A stretch of DNA of 64,000 bases from Pseudomonas sp. H9 (GCF_004353925.1 NZ_SMOK01000004.1:1-64000); one strand, 5' to 3'. Numbered from the stretch's first letter, positions 42,775 to 52,290 are shown. A program made the numbers and translations. Notes: a model not told the origin generated them from the sequence alone.

Positions 42775-43640
42775 GCCCAATCCTTACGGTGACGAGTCAG
42801 CCCTTCCTGGCAAGACGACGCCACCAGTTGCCCTGCCTGATTGAAGATGTTGCCACGGGAAAAACCACGGGCATTGCCGGCCCATGGGCTGTCCATCGCG
42901 TACAACAGCCACTCGTCAGCGCGCAGGTTGCCGTGGAACCACAGCGCATGGTCGAGGCTGGCAATCTGCATATCTTTCTGCCACACCGACTTGCTATGAG
43001 GCAGCAGTGAAGTGGTCAACAGACCGAAGTCCGAGGCATAGGCCAGCATGTATTTGTGCAGTGCTGGCACGTCCGGCAGGGTGCCGTCTGCTCGGAACCA
43101 GATGTACTTTACCGGCTCGCCCGGTTGCGGGTTGAACGGGTCTTCTGCGGTAACCGGGCGCATTTCGATTGGCTTGGCGCAGAGCATTTTTTCGCGGATG
43201 GATTCCGGCAGGCGGTCGGCCATGCGCTGGAACAACTCCACTTCCGAAGGCAGGTTTTCCGGGCCCACCACGCTTGGCATCTGCGTCTGGTGTTCAAAGC
43301 CCTCCTCGTCATACTGAAACGAGGCACTGCAGGTAAAGATGGTCTGACCCTTCTGGATCGCCGTTACCCGCCGGGTGCTGAAACTGCCGCCATCGCGAAC
43401 CCGGTCAACCGAATAGACCACCGGCATCGAGGCATCGCCCGGGCGCAGGAAGTAACCATGCAAAGAATGCACGTGGCGCGCTTCTTCCACCGTCTGGCTG
43501 GCCGCCGACAACGACTGGCCCAGCACCTGACCGCCGTACAGCTGACGAAACCCGAGGTCCTGGCTCCGGCCGCGGAACAGGTTTTCCTCAATGGCTTCCA
43601 GACTCAACAAATCGACCAGATCGTCCAACACGTGGCTCAT
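42771..43640 (-). CDS. tesB: Acyl-CoA thioesterase II
   Basis: Two hot-dog domains of TesB type: FRGRSQDLGFRQLYGGQVLGQS near residue 22, then VRDGGSFSTRRVTAIQ and, in the second half, LDHALWFHGNLRADEWLLY and SRGNIFNQAGQLVASS. At 289 aa it matches TesB. It hydrolyses medium- and long-chain acyl-CoA to free acid and CoA. Confidence 0.94.
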   Translation of the reverse strand: MSHVLDDLVDLLSLEAIEENLFRGRSQDLGFRQLYGGQVLGQSLSAASQTVEEARHVHSLHGYFLRPGDASMPVVYSVDRVRDGGSFSTRRVTAIQKGQTIFTCSASFQYDEEGFEHQTQMPSVVGPENLPSEVELFQRMADRLPESIREKMLCAKPIEMRPVTAEDPFNPQPGEPVKYIWFRADGTLPDVPALHKYMLAYASDFGLLTTSLLPHSKSVWQKDMQIASLDHALWFHGNLRADEWLLYAMDSPWAGNARGFSRGNIFNQAGQLVASSCQEGLTRHRKDWA

Positions 43641-43717
43641 TCAAGATTCTCCAAAGCAAAGCGCAACTGCGACAAATGATACAGGGTTTGTCATAGCTCA
43701 CCTGTATGCCGTGCAAT

Positions 43718-44287
43718 TCAGCCACGCAGGGTTTGCTGCCACTGTTCCCGGTTAATGCGGTACAGCACATGGGCGCGTAACGGATGATCCGCCGGTAATT
43801 TGGGATGCAGAAAGCTTCCTTGCACATCCTGCTGCATGCCGATGGCCTGCATGACTTTCTGTGAAGGCAGGTTACTTTCCGTGGTGAACGACACCACCTG
43901 CTCCAGGCCCAACTGGGCAAAGGCACAGCGCAGGCTGGTCCAGGCGGCTTCGCTGGCAAAGCCCAGCCCCCAATGACGACGTGCCAGGCGCCAACCAATT
44001 TCCACCGCGGGGGTGAAATCGGCGTCGAAATTGACATTGAGCAGCCCGGTCATGCCGATAAAAGCGCCCGAGTCTTTGCGCTCCAACGCCCACAAGCCAA
44101 AACCGTATTCATTGAAGTGACCACGGATCCGGCCAATCAGCGCCGCACTTTCAAGGCGCGTCAGTGGGGCGGGGAAGTAACGCATGACCTGAGGGTCGGC
44201 ACACATGGCAGCGAACTCGGTGAGATCGTCATCCTGCCATTGGCGCAGCACCAGCCGTGCACTTTCCAGTTCGAGTATGGGGGTCAT
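43718..44287 (-). CDS. GNAT-family N-acetyltransferase (RimJ/RimL type), 189 aa
   Basis: AGGAG precedes the ATG. The RimJ-like opening TPILELESARLVLRQWQDDD is followed by FIGMTGLLNV, EIGWRLARRHWGLGFASEA for acetyl-CoA binding, and SFTTESNLPSQKVMQAIG. It acetylates an amino group on a protein N-terminus or small molecule. It stands upstream of tesB on the same strand with a 77-bp gap. Confidence 0.88.
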   Translation of the reverse strand: MTPILELESARLVLRQWQDDDLTEFAAMCADPQVMRYFPAPLTRLESAALIGRIRGHFNEYGFGLWALERKDSGAFIGMTGLLNVNFDADFTPAVEIGWRLARRHWGLGFASEAAWTSLRCAFAQLGLEQVVSFTTESNLPSQKVMQAIGMQQDVQGSFLHPKLPADHPLRAHVLYRINREQWQQTLRG

Positions 44288-44349
44288 TGCCAGCTCCTGA
44301 GCGCATCACCTGCAGTGTACAGCGTAGGCAAGCGCAAGAAAGCTGGCTG

Positions 44350-44775
44350 TCAGCGCCATGCAAGCATCACTACGCCCAGAGTGACCAGGCTGATGCCCGC
44401 CCACTGACGCAGGTCGAGTTTTTCGCCAAGCAAGGTGACACCGAGCACCGCAACCAGCACCACACTGAGCTTATCCACAGGCGCCACCTGCGATGCCTGG
44501 CCTAACTGCAGGGCGCGGAAGTAGCAAATCCACGAGGCACCAGTGGCCAGCCCGGACAACACCAGAAACAGGTAACTGCGTGCTGAAATGGAATTCAGTG
44601 ACTGGTATTGACCGGTGGCGTAAAGAATCAGCGCCAGGCTGATCAAGACCACCACCGTGCGCAGCAAGGTCGCGAAATCAGAGTTGATGCCACTGATGCC
44701 GACCTTGGCAAAAATCGCAGTCAACGCCGCGAATACTGCCGAAAGCACAGCCCAGAATGTCCAGGAAGCGAGCAT
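44350..44775 (-). CDS. EamA-like single-repeat membrane transporter, 141 aa
   Basis: One EamA repeat of about five spans (FWAVLSAVFAALTAIFAKVG, VVLISLALILYATG, SGLATGASWICYFRALQLG, LVAVLGVTLLGEKL), half the usual DMT size. Such half-size proteins work as dimers. One perfect DnaA box (44471-44479) lies within it. Confidence 0.82.
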   Translation of the reverse strand: MLASWTFWAVLSAVFAALTAIFAKVGISGINSDFATLLRTVVVLISLALILYATGQYQSLNSISARSYLFLVLSGLATGASWICYFRALQLGQASQVAPVDKLSVVLVAVLGVTLLGEKLDLRQWAGISLVTLGVVMLAWR

Positions 44776-44871
44776 GTGTGCGCCTTATGCGAGAAGTCGT
44801 GCTTTCTACAAAGTAGCGCAATGGCAACTGCAACTGGCAAGATCGACTTCTGACTTGCTCAAGAACCTGCC

Positions 44872-45786
44872 ATGCCCCTGCCGCTGATTTACCACGACGA
44901 CTACAGCCCGGCATTTCCCGCCGAGCACCGCTTCCCAATGGACAAGTTTCGCCTGTTGCGCGACCACCTCGTCGACAGCGGCCTGACCACCGACCAGGCG
45001 TTGCTGCGTCCGCAGATCTGCCCGAACGACATCCTCGCCCTGGCACATGATCGCGATTACATCGAACGCTACATGAATGGCGAACTGTCACGCGAAGACC
45101 AGCGCCGCCTCGGCCTGCCCTGGAGCGAAGCCTTGGCCCGACGTACCGTCAGAGCGGTAGGTGGCTCACTGTTGGCCGCCGAGGAAGCCTTGAAGCATGG
45201 CATCGCCTGTCACTTGGCCGGTGGCACTCACCATGCTCACTACGACCACCCTGCCGGTTTTTGCATCTTCAATGACTTGGCGATCATCAGCCACTACCTG
45301 CTCGAGGCCGGTCACGTCCATAAAGTGTTGATCTTCGACTGCGACGTACACCAAGGTGATGGAACGGCGCGGATACTCCATAACACCCCCGACGCAATTA
45401 CCGTGTCGTTGCACTGCGAGCAAAACTTCCCGGCACGCAAAGCGCAAAGCGACTGGGACATTCCCTTGCCCAGAGGCATGGGCGATCAGGCCTATCTGAA
45501 AGTGGTGGAAGACGCCCTCAACTACCTGCTGCCGTTGTACCGCCCGGATATTGTGTTGTATGACGCCGGCGTGGATGTGCATAAAGACGATGCCCTCGGT
45601 TACCTGCAATTGACCGATGCAGGTGTCGCAGCACGTGATGAACATGTACTGCGCCAGTGCCTAGGCCGGGATATTCCGGTGGTTGGAGTCATCGGCGGTG
45701 GCTACAGCAAAGACCGCCAGGCTCTCGCACGCCGCCACGGCATTCTTCATCACAGCGCCAGCCGGGTATTGGGTTACTCACAATGA
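44872..45786 (+). CDS. Histone deacetylase-family protein, 304 aa
   Basis: Zinc-site motifs are intact: GGTHHAHYDHPAGFC (near residue 117) and IFDCDVHQGDGTA, with DAGVDVHKDD and GVIGGGYS near the end. Bacterial members deacetylate acetyl-polyamines or acetoin-type substrates. It starts 97 bp from the divergent EamA gene. Confidence 0.9.
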   Translation: MPLPLIYHDDYSPAFPAEHRFPMDKFRLLRDHLVDSGLTTDQALLRPQICPNDILALAHDRDYIERYMNGELSREDQRRLGLPWSEALARRTVRAVGGSLLAAEEALKHGIACHLAGGTHHAHYDHPAGFCIFNDLAIISHYLLEAGHVHKVLIFDCDVHQGDGTARILHNTPDAITVSLHCEQNFPARKAQSDWDIPLPRGMGDQAYLKVVEDALNYLLPLYRPDIVLYDAGVDVHKDDALGYLQLTDAGVAARDEHVLRQCLGRDIPVVGVIGGGYSKDRQALARRHGILHHSASRVLGYSQ

Positions 45787-45799
45787 CTGTGGAACCGCC

Positions 45800-46779
45800 T
45801 GTGGATAACCTGCGTGAAAGCCACTGCAGCCCTTTAACGGCCTGGGCTTGAAGCAACTGTTCATTTTTTGCTCAGTGCTTCCGCCCGCGCTGCTGAGGTA
45901 GAATGCCGGCTCTTTTTCCAGCTTACAGCCGACCATGACCGACACCCCCTCCACCCGCCGCCCACACGTTGTGATTATCGGAGGCGGCCCGGCCGGACTC
46001 ATGGCCGCTGAGGTGCTCGGTCAGGCCGGGGTTGCGGTGGATCTGTACGACGCCATGCCGTCGGTAGGTCGAAAATTCCTCTTGGCCGGGGTCGGCGGTA
46101 TGAACATCACCCATTCCGAACCTTACCCGGCGTTCATTTCGCGCTATGCCGAGCGCAGCAGCGAAGTCGCCAAGCTGCTGGAACACTTCGATGCCGATGC
46201 CCTACGCCAATGGATTCACGCGCTGGGCATCGAAACCTTTGTCGGGACTTCTGGCCGCGTGTTTCCTCGCGATATGAAGGCCGCGCCACTGCTGCGCGCC
46301 TGGCTCAAACGCCTGCGTGACATCGGGGTCGTTATCCACACCCGTCATCGTTGGCTTGGCTGGAGCAGCGATGGCAGCCTGCGGGTGGCTTATCCACAGG
46401 GTGAACTGGCGCTCAAACCTGACGCCACCTTACTGGCCTTGGGTGGTGGCAGTTGGGCGCGCTTGGGCTCTGATGCAGCCTGGTTGCCCTGGCTTGTGGA
46501 TAAAAGCGTACAGGTTGCGCCGTTGCAAGCCGCCAACAGCGGATTCGAAGTCAACGCCTGGAGTGATCTGCTGAAAAGCAAGTTCGCTGGCGCCCCGCTG
46601 AAGAACATCGCCCTGAGCCTTGCCGGGCAAACTCCGCGTCTGGGTGAATGCATTGTCACCGCCCAAGGCCTTGAAGGCAGCCTGGTGTATGCCTGGTCGG
46701 CACAGATCCGTGAAGCCATTAACCGCACAGGCAGCGCCACTGTACTGCTTGATCTGTTGCCCAACCGCTCTGTGGATAA
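45800..46779. other. Cluster of five perfect DnaA boxes
   Basis: TTATCCACA occurs perfectly at 45800-45808 (minus), 46332-46340 (plus), 46390-46398 (plus), 46495-46503 (minus) and 46771-46779 (minus). Further single boxes lie at 44471-44479 and 39196-39204. The boxes fall in different reading frames of the flavoprotein gene, so a protein repeat does not explain them. The density resembles DnaA-titration loci such as E. coli datA; the function here is inferred. Confidence 0.6.
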
Positions 46780-47170
46780 CATCCACAAGGCCTTAACCAA
46801 GCCACGCGGTTCACGTTCGATGGCCAAGCACCTGCACAGCCAGCTCGGCCTGGACGGGGTCAAGGCAGCGCTACTGCGCGAGCAAACCGATGCACAGACC
46901 TTCGCCGACCCAGCCTTGCTGGCCCAGGCGATCAAGGCCCTGCCGATCGAGCTGGTGCGCCCTCGCCCATTGGATGAAGCGATCAGCAGCGCGGGGGGCG
47001 TTATGTTTGAGGCGATGGATGAGCACTTGATGCTCAAAGCGCTGCCGGGGGTGTTTTGTGCCGGCGAGATGCTCGACTGGGAAGCCCCCACCGGCGGCTA
47101 CCTGCTGACGGCGTGTTTCGCCAGTGGCCGCAAAGCCGGGTTCGGGATTCTGGACTGGCTGAAGCACTGA
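45935..47170 (+). CDS. FAD-dependent oxidoreductase, HI0933/TIGR03862-like flavoprotein, 411 aa
   Basis: An FAD-binding Rossmann motif VIIGGGPAGLMAAEVLGQ starts at residue 10. Next are VGRKFLLAGVGGMNITHSEP, typical of the HI0933-like group, and a C-terminal GVFCAGEMLDWEAPTGGYLL. The group's reaction is not established. It contains four of the five clustered DnaA boxes. Confidence 0.88.
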   Translation: MTDTPSTRRPHVVIIGGGPAGLMAAEVLGQAGVAVDLYDAMPSVGRKFLLAGVGGMNITHSEPYPAFISRYAERSSEVAKLLEHFDADALRQWIHALGIETFVGTSGRVFPRDMKAAPLLRAWLKRLRDIGVVIHTRHRWLGWSSDGSLRVAYPQGELALKPDATLLALGGGSWARLGSDAAWLPWLVDKSVQVAPLQAANSGFEVNAWSDLLKSKFAGAPLKNIALSLAGQTPRLGECIVTAQGLEGSLVYAWSAQIREAINRTGSATVLLDLLPNRSVDNIHKALTKPRGSRSMAKHLHSQLGLDGVKAALLREQTDAQTFADPALLAQAIKALPIELVRPRPLDEAISSAGGVMFEAMDEHLMLKALPGVFCAGEMLDWEAPTGGYLLTACFASGRKAGFGILDWLKH

Positions 47171-47173
47171 CCT

Positions 47174-47243
47174 GTGGGAGCGGGCTTGCCCCGCGATGCG
47201 ATGTGACTGACAGATCGCTATCGCGGGGCAAGCCCGCTCCCAC
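47174..47243. repeat. REP pair (inverted)
   Basis: GTGGGAGCGGGCTTGCCCC and its inverted partner fill the gap between the convergent flavoprotein and helicase genes. Confidence 0.9.
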
Positions 47244-47247
47244 TTGC

Positions 47248-48576
47248 TCAAGGCTTACGCTTGCGTGGCCCGGTATTGAAGGCAGGCACCTTACGCACTG
47301 GCTTGGCCACCGGTGCCGTAGCCGTTTCAGCACTGTCCATCCAGCGGCCCAGGCTGCGTTTGCTGCTGCTTTCCTTGGGCTTCTTCGGTTTCTTCGGCTT
47401 TTTCAGGATCTGGCCACTGGCATCTGTCATCGGCACTTTGTGGTCAGGGATGAAGTCCGGCTCTTCATGTCGTGGCAAGGTTTTGCGCGTCAGCATTTCA
47501 ATTGCCGATAACAGCTGCACTTCATCAGCACACACCAGCGAAATTGCCTCACCGGTATTCCCCGCACGCCCGGTACGACCGATACGGTGGATGTAGTCTT
47601 CCGCGACAATCGGCAGGTCGAAGTTGACCACCAGTGGCAGGTCGTCGATATCCAACCCGCGCGCTGCAACATCAGTGGCGACAAGAATCTGGATTTCACG
47701 CGCTTTGAAACTGTCCAGAGCACGTTGCCGAGTTGCCTGAGGCTTGTCACCATGAATGCCGTCGGCGTTCACACCTTCGCCGCGCAGGCGTTCAACCAGT
47801 TGATCAACGCCATTACGGGTTTTGGCAAACACCAGCACCTGCTTCCAGCGCTGTTTGCGCATCAGGTGGCTGAACAGCTCTGGCTTGCGTTTTTTGTCCA
47901 CCGGCACAATCCACTGCTTGACGGTGCTGGCGGTGACGTTGCGCGGGCTGACTTCAATGCTCAACGGATCATTCAAGGTTTGCCCGGCCAGCATGCGGAT
48001 CTCATCGGAAAACGTCGCCGAGAACAGCAGTGTCTGCCGACGCACTGGCAACGCGGCGTAGACTGCGCGCAGCTCTTCGGCAAAGCCCAGGTCGAGCATG
48101 CGGTCAGCCTCATCGAGCACCAACGCCTGCAACTGGTTGAACTTCACCGCGTTCTGACGGAACAGGTCAAGCAAGCGCCCCGGCGTTGCTACCAGCAGGT
48201 CGATACCTTTGCGCAGCTTCATCATCTGCGGGTTGATGCTGACACCGCCGTACACCGCGTAGGTACTCAGCGGCAGGTGTTCGGCATATTCACGGATGTT
48301 GCTGTGCACTTGCTCGGCCAGTTCGCGGGTGGGCACCAGCACTAAAGCGCGAACCGAATTGCTGGCGACCTTGGCACCCTCAAGGGTCAGGCGCTGCAGC
48401 AGCGGCAGGGCGAAGCCTGCGGTCTTGCCGGTACCGGTCTGGGCTGCGGCCATCAGGTCGCGCCCTGCCAGCACGGCAGGAATGGCCTGGGCCTGGACTG
48501 GCGTCGGGGTGTTGTAGTCCAGGCGCTCAAGCGCGCGCAGCAAGGGTTCAATCAGGCCAAGTTTGGCGAATGTCAT
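47248..48576 (-). CDS. rhlE: DEAD-box ATP-dependent RNA helicase, RhlE type, 442 aa
   Basis: All core motifs are present: FAKLGLIEPLLRALE with the Q motif, AQTGTGKT, PTRELAEQV, LDEADRML, FSAT and HRIGRTGRAG. The tail (residues 390-442) is basic and Lys/Pro-rich (KKPKKPKKPK), typical of RhlE relatives that bind RNA. Pseudomonas has several such helicases, so the exact paralogue name is likely but not certain. Confidence 0.88.
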   Translation of the reverse strand: MTFAKLGLIEPLLRALERLDYNTPTPVQAQAIPAVLAGRDLMAAAQTGTGKTAGFALPLLQRLTLEGAKVASNSVRALVLVPTRELAEQVHSNIREYAEHLPLSTYAVYGGVSINPQMMKLRKGIDLLVATPGRLLDLFRQNAVKFNQLQALVLDEADRMLDLGFAEELRAVYAALPVRRQTLLFSATFSDEIRMLAGQTLNDPLSIEVSPRNVTASTVKQWIVPVDKKRKPELFSHLMRKQRWKQVLVFAKTRNGVDQLVERLRGEGVNADGIHGDKPQATRQRALDSFKAREIQILVATDVAARGLDIDDLPLVVNFDLPIVAEDYIHRIGRTGRAGNTGEAISLVCADEVQLLSAIEMLTRKTLPRHEEPDFIPDHKVPMTDASGQILKKPKKPKKPKESSSKRSLGRWMDSAETATAPVAKPVRKVPAFNTGPRKRKP

Positions 48577-48651
48577 AGCGGTACCGTCAGGGGAATTCAG
48601 CAATGCCGGCAGTTTACCTTGTTCGGCCTGCAGCTTCCTGACAAACCGTTG

Positions 48652-49584
48652 CTACTTGCACAGCTCACCATCTGCGGGCGCTTGCGCCTTGCTGACTGTG
48701 GTTGCCGGCTTGCGCCACTGCGGCAGACCAATGAGCACCACTGCCCCGATGATCACCGCCATCGCCACACACTCCTCGAAACCAATCTGCTCGCCGGCAA
48801 ACAGAATGCCCAGCAACACCGCCACCGCCGGATTGACATAGGCGTAGCTGGTGGCCGCCGCCGGACGCACATGCTTGAGCAAGTACATGTAGGCGCTGAA
48901 GGCCAGGATCGAACCAAAGAACACCAGGTAGGCCAATGCGCCCCAACCTGCCGCTGTCGGCATTTGGGTCATGCGCTCACCACTGAGCGCACTGCCCAGC
49001 AACAAGACAGCACCGCCGACCAGCATCTCAGCCGCGCTGGCCATCGGTCCTTGGGGCAGCGGCAAGCTTTTACTCCAGACCGAACCAAACGCCCAGGAGG
49101 CAGCAGCAAACAGGATCAACGCAGCGCCCATGGGGCTGGCCTGCAGGTTCGAGCCGAGGTTGAGCATGGCGATACCCACCAGCCCAAGGAAGATGCCAGC
49201 CCATTCCAAGCGGGTGTTGCGATGCCCCCAAAACAAACCGAACAGCAAGGTAAACAACGGAACCGTGGCCACCGCCAGCGCGGCAACACCAGAGGCCACG
49301 CCAGCATGCTCGGCTAAGGTCACGCCACCGTTACCACAGCTGAGCAACAGCACACCGATGATGCCGGCAGCACGCCACTGCGGCCAGGTCGGCGCAGGCA
49401 CGCCACGCCAGCGCAGGAAGCCATACAGCAACGTACCGGCAATCAGAAAGCGCACCCCAGCCATCAGCAGCGGCGGCCAGGATTCGACACCAATGCGAAT
49501 GACCAGGTAGGTAGAGCCCCACACCAAATACAACGCAAGGAAAGCGCCGATCAAAACCAACGGGAAGCGACGAGGGGAAGACAT
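48652..49584 (-). CDS. EamA/DMT-family exporter, YedA-like, 310 aa
   Basis: Ten membrane spans with two EamA repeats are visible (LIGAFLALYLVWGSTYLVIRIG, LLSCGNGGVTLAEHAGVASGVA, YVNPAVAVLLGILFAGEQIG), characteristic of YedA-type exporters. ATG 49584 is used; the frame is open further but into the divergent promoter. The divergent AsnC gene (49737) is its likely regulator. Confidence 0.88.
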   Translation of the reverse strand: MSSPRRFPLVLIGAFLALYLVWGSTYLVIRIGVESWPPLLMAGVRFLIAGTLLYGFLRWRGVPAPTWPQWRAAGIIGVLLLSCGNGGVTLAEHAGVASGVAALAVATVPLFTLLFGLFWGHRNTRLEWAGIFLGLVGIAMLNLGSNLQASPMGAALILFAAASWAFGSVWSKSLPLPQGPMASAAEMLVGGAVLLLGSALSGERMTQMPTAAGWGALAYLVFFGSILAFSAYMYLLKHVRPAAATSYAYVNPAVAVLLGILFAGEQIGFEECVAMAVIIGAVVLIGLPQWRKPATTVSKAQAPADGELCK

Positions 49585-49736
49585 GAGGGGCTCGAAATTT
49601 ATTTGTCGGAGCGTTAGTTTAGAAAGGCGTGGATGCAAACATAAGTTACAAAACCTGTTTAAAAGAGCCATACACTTTTGAAAGCACGGTTCTTAAGGCC
49701 TATAGCTTTCGAATCATAAATCGCCTCAGGATTCCC

Positions 49737-50195
49737 ATGGACAAGTACGATCGAATGCTCCTCAGTGCCTTGCTGGAAAACGGCCGCGCCTCGTTTGCCG
49801 AGCTCGCGCGCAAGGTCAACCTGTCGGCGCCAGCGGTTGCCGAACGTGTCGCCAAACTTGAGGCCAGCGGGGTTATCACTGGCTATCAAGCCAACGTCGA
49901 TCTGGAGAAAATCGGCCTGCCCATTCAGTGCGTGATCGAACTGCGCCTGGCCAGCCATGGCAATCAGCAGGCGTACGAAGCACTCACACAGATCCCGCAG
50001 TTGACCGAATGCCACCGGGTGACCGGTGATCCTTGCGTGATCATGCAAGCTGCCGTTGGCTCAATGCCGGAGCTGGAAGCACTGATCAACCGCGTTGCCC
50101 AGTTCGGCTTCAGCAAAACCTCGATCATCCTCTCCAGCGCAGTGGAACGGCGCGTGCCGTTGAGCCACCTTGAGCACAACGGCAAGAAAGCTTAA
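49737..50195 (+). CDS. AsnC/Lrp-family transcriptional regulator, 152 aa
   Basis: ATG 49737 follows CAGGA; the 36 codons before it lie in the promoter region. The N-terminal helix-turn-helix (LLSALLENGRASFAELARKVNLSAPAV) is followed by the AsnC effector domain. It is divergent from the EamA gene, the common arrangement for Lrp-type control of exporters. Confidence 0.9.
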   Translation: MDKYDRMLLSALLENGRASFAELARKVNLSAPAVAERVAKLEASGVITGYQANVDLEKIGLPIQCVIELRLASHGNQQAYEALTQIPQLTECHRVTGDPCVIMQAAVGSMPELEALINRVAQFGFSKTSIILSSAVERRVPLSHLEHNGKKA

Positions 50196-50794
50196 CGGTA
50201 GGCCTTGAGTGCCTCAGTGATCTTCGCCGCAGGCACCTTCTGCAGGCTGCAGAACAACTGGTGGGAGACCGCATTGACACCTTGCTTACGCAATTGCCCG
50301 GCCAGATGCTGAGCCAGGTTGGCAGCCATTTCGGCATCGGCCATCGCCCGGTGAGCGGTGCCGGTGTCTGGCAGGCCGGCCCAGCGCGTCAGGGTGCCAA
50401 GCTTGTGATTGGGAGCGGCGGGCATTAAGCGCCGGGCCAATAGCATCGAACAGGCAAAACGCTGACTGCGAGCACGGCCGATCTGGGCCAGTTCATAGTC
50501 CCAGAACTTCTGGTCGAACGATGCATTGTGCGCAAGCATCGGCGTATCGCCAACGAACTCGGCCACTTCACTCATCACCTGAGCAATAGGCGGCGCCGTA
50601 CGCAGCATGGCCGTGGTGATGCCAGTCAGCCCGGCAACGAATGCAGGCACCGGCAGGCCAGCGTTCATCAAACTCTGGTAGCGCTCGACAATACGACCTC
50701 GCTCGAGCATGACCACCGCCACTTCCGTGGCCCGGCAATTGACACCTGGCGAAATACCGGTGGTTTCAAAGTCGATAACAGCGATACGTTCCAA
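50192..50794 (-). CDS. 3'-5' exonuclease, DnaQ/epsilon family, 200 aa
   Basis: Exo motifs are intact: DFETTGISPG (Asp and Glu), LAHNASFDQKFW and HRAMADAEM (His and Asp). The metal-dependent exonuclease fold is stand-alone, without a polymerase domain. Its last bases overlap the convergent AsnC gene. Confidence 0.9.
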   Translation of the reverse strand: MERIAVIDFETTGISPGVNCRATEVAVVMLERGRIVERYQSLMNAGLPVPAFVAGLTGITTAMLRTAPPIAQVMSEVAEFVGDTPMLAHNASFDQKFWDYELAQIGRARSQRFACSMLLARRLMPAAPNHKLGTLTRWAGLPDTGTAHRAMADAEMAANLAQHLAGQLRKQGVNAVSHQLFCSLQKVPAAKITEALKAYR

Positions 50795-50812
50795 ACTGAA
50801 CCTCAGTAAAAC

Positions 50813-51292
50813 TTAGTGCCGCAGCAGCAACGCGCCTTCGATGGGCACATAACGGCTGGCAGCGCGAATCAGGGAGTTGGCGGTCAGGCCCGGGACACCA
50901 TAGGCAACCGCTTCGATGCCGTGGCGACTGATAACCCGCTCCAGCAGTAGGTCGAAATCGCCGTCACCCGATGCCAGCACGACTTCATCGACCCTGGCCG
51001 CAGCATCGATCACGTCCAGCGTAATCCCGACATCCCAGTCGCCCTTGGCAGAGCCATCGCTGCGCTGGATGTAAGGTTTGAGTTTGACGGTAAAACCCAG
51101 GTTACGCAGGATTTGCTGGAACTGCTGCTGTTTGCTGTCACCGCGATCGATGGCATAAGCGACCGCCTCGACAATCTGCCCATGCTGACTGATGTCGGCC
51201 CACAGCGCGGCATAGTTGAAATGACAGCCATAAGCCTGACGCACGGTGTAATAGAGGTTCTGCACATCGGCGAACACCGCGATCTTCTTCAC
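50813..51292 (-). CDS. NYN-domain (LabA/DUF88-like) protein, 159 aa
   Basis: The PIN-like NYN fold shows FADVQNLYYTVRQAY (Asp-x-x-Asn), GDWDVGITLDVID and LASGDGDFDLLLERV, with clustered acidic residues for a metal site. A role in RNA cleavage is inferred from the family. It precedes the exonuclease gene by 18 bp on the same strand, so the two may share a message. Confidence 0.88.
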   Translation of the reverse strand: MKKIAVFADVQNLYYTVRQAYGCHFNYAALWADISQHGQIVEAVAYAIDRGDSKQQQFQQILRNLGFTVKLKPYIQRSDGSAKGDWDVGITLDVIDAAARVDEVVLASGDGDFDLLLERVISRHGIEAVAYGVPGLTANSLIRAASRYVPIEGALLLRH

Positions 51293-51393
51293 CGCTCTTC
51301 CTCATGGCGCCGTGGCGCGATTGCCGGCCGCCGCACACCGGGGCCGTTGTGGCGCCCAGTATGCCAGCACGAAGGCGGTGCGGGTATGCGCAC

Positions 51394-52134
51394 TCAGACG
51401 AAGGTGTCGTCGCCGTCGAAGAAACCGCCGTCGTCGCTACCGTAATCGCTGTCCATGAAACCGCCCTGATCGTTGCCATAGTCGCTGTTGTCAGCGGTCA
51501 GGCGTTGCTCATCATTGCTCCCCCAGCCACCGTTGTCGCTAGCTGGTGCGGGCTCTTCCTTGATGACCTCTACCACCTCTTCAGGTTGTGAATGATGGTT
51601 GAACAGGCTGCTGATGCCCTGCGCCAGCATCACACCACCTGCCACACCGGCCGCCGTTTGCAGAGCACCGCCAAGGAAACTGCTGGCGCCACTGCGGGCG
51701 GGCGCCTGAGTGGGTGCGGCATTGAAACCTTGCTGCGCGGCTGTGCCGGGCTGGCTGAAGCCCCGCGCCGGCTCACGCCAACCACCACCAGATGCACTGG
51801 CTGACGCTTGCGATTGAAGCGGTTGAGGATCACGGGTGCCGCTGCCGAAGATACTGGAAAGAAAGCCCCCGCTGCTGTTCGAGGTGGTGGCAGCCAGTTG
51901 TGCCTTGGCCTGTTTGAGTTCGGCCTGCAGTTGCTTGTTTTGCTCGTCCAGGCGCTTGAGTGCAGCTTCTTGAACCAAAATCGCCTGAGCCATGTAGTAA
52001 GGCGCAGCGGGTTGTTGTTGCAGGTGCTCGGTAATCCGGGCCTGAGCCTGGGCGTCACGCGGGGTCGCCGGATCCTCGGCTTGCCTGAGCCGGCCAAACA
52101 GGCCATCGATCAGGGTTTGTTCTTCACTGTTCAT
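51394..52134 (-). CDS. DUF2076 protein, 246 aa
   Basis: The opening EQTLIDGLFGRLRQAE is typical of DUF2076. A coiled-coil follows (about residues 40-75, LDEQNKQLQAELKQAKAQL), then a low-complexity Gly/Ser/Gln stretch and a hydrophobic patch VAGGVMLAQGISSLF. The last 40 residues are very acidic (DYGSDDGGFFDGDD). Function unknown; an anchor or scaffold is suggested by the layout. Confidence 0.85.
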   Translation of the reverse strand: MNSEEQTLIDGLFGRLRQAEDPATPRDAQAQARITEHLQQQPAAPYYMAQAILVQEAALKRLDEQNKQLQAELKQAKAQLAATTSNSSGGFLSSIFGSGTRDPQPLQSQASASASGGGWREPARGFSQPGTAAQQGFNAAPTQAPARSGASSFLGGALQTAAGVAGGVMLAQGISSLFNHHSQPEEVVEVIKEEPAPASDNGGWGSNDEQRLTADNSDYGNDQGGFMDSDYGSDDGGFFDGDDTFV

Positions 52135-52290
52135 GGGGCAACCTCACACTAAAGCCAAGGGATTTCAGGTTCATTGAAAATGGGGGGCGCAAGCTGCGGA
52201 TTCAACACAAGCTGTGATGAAACTTTCTTCAGGTTAAAGGCTGGCTGGGCTAAAGTTACGCCCTGCTTTTTTTCAAAATGATATCGACCG

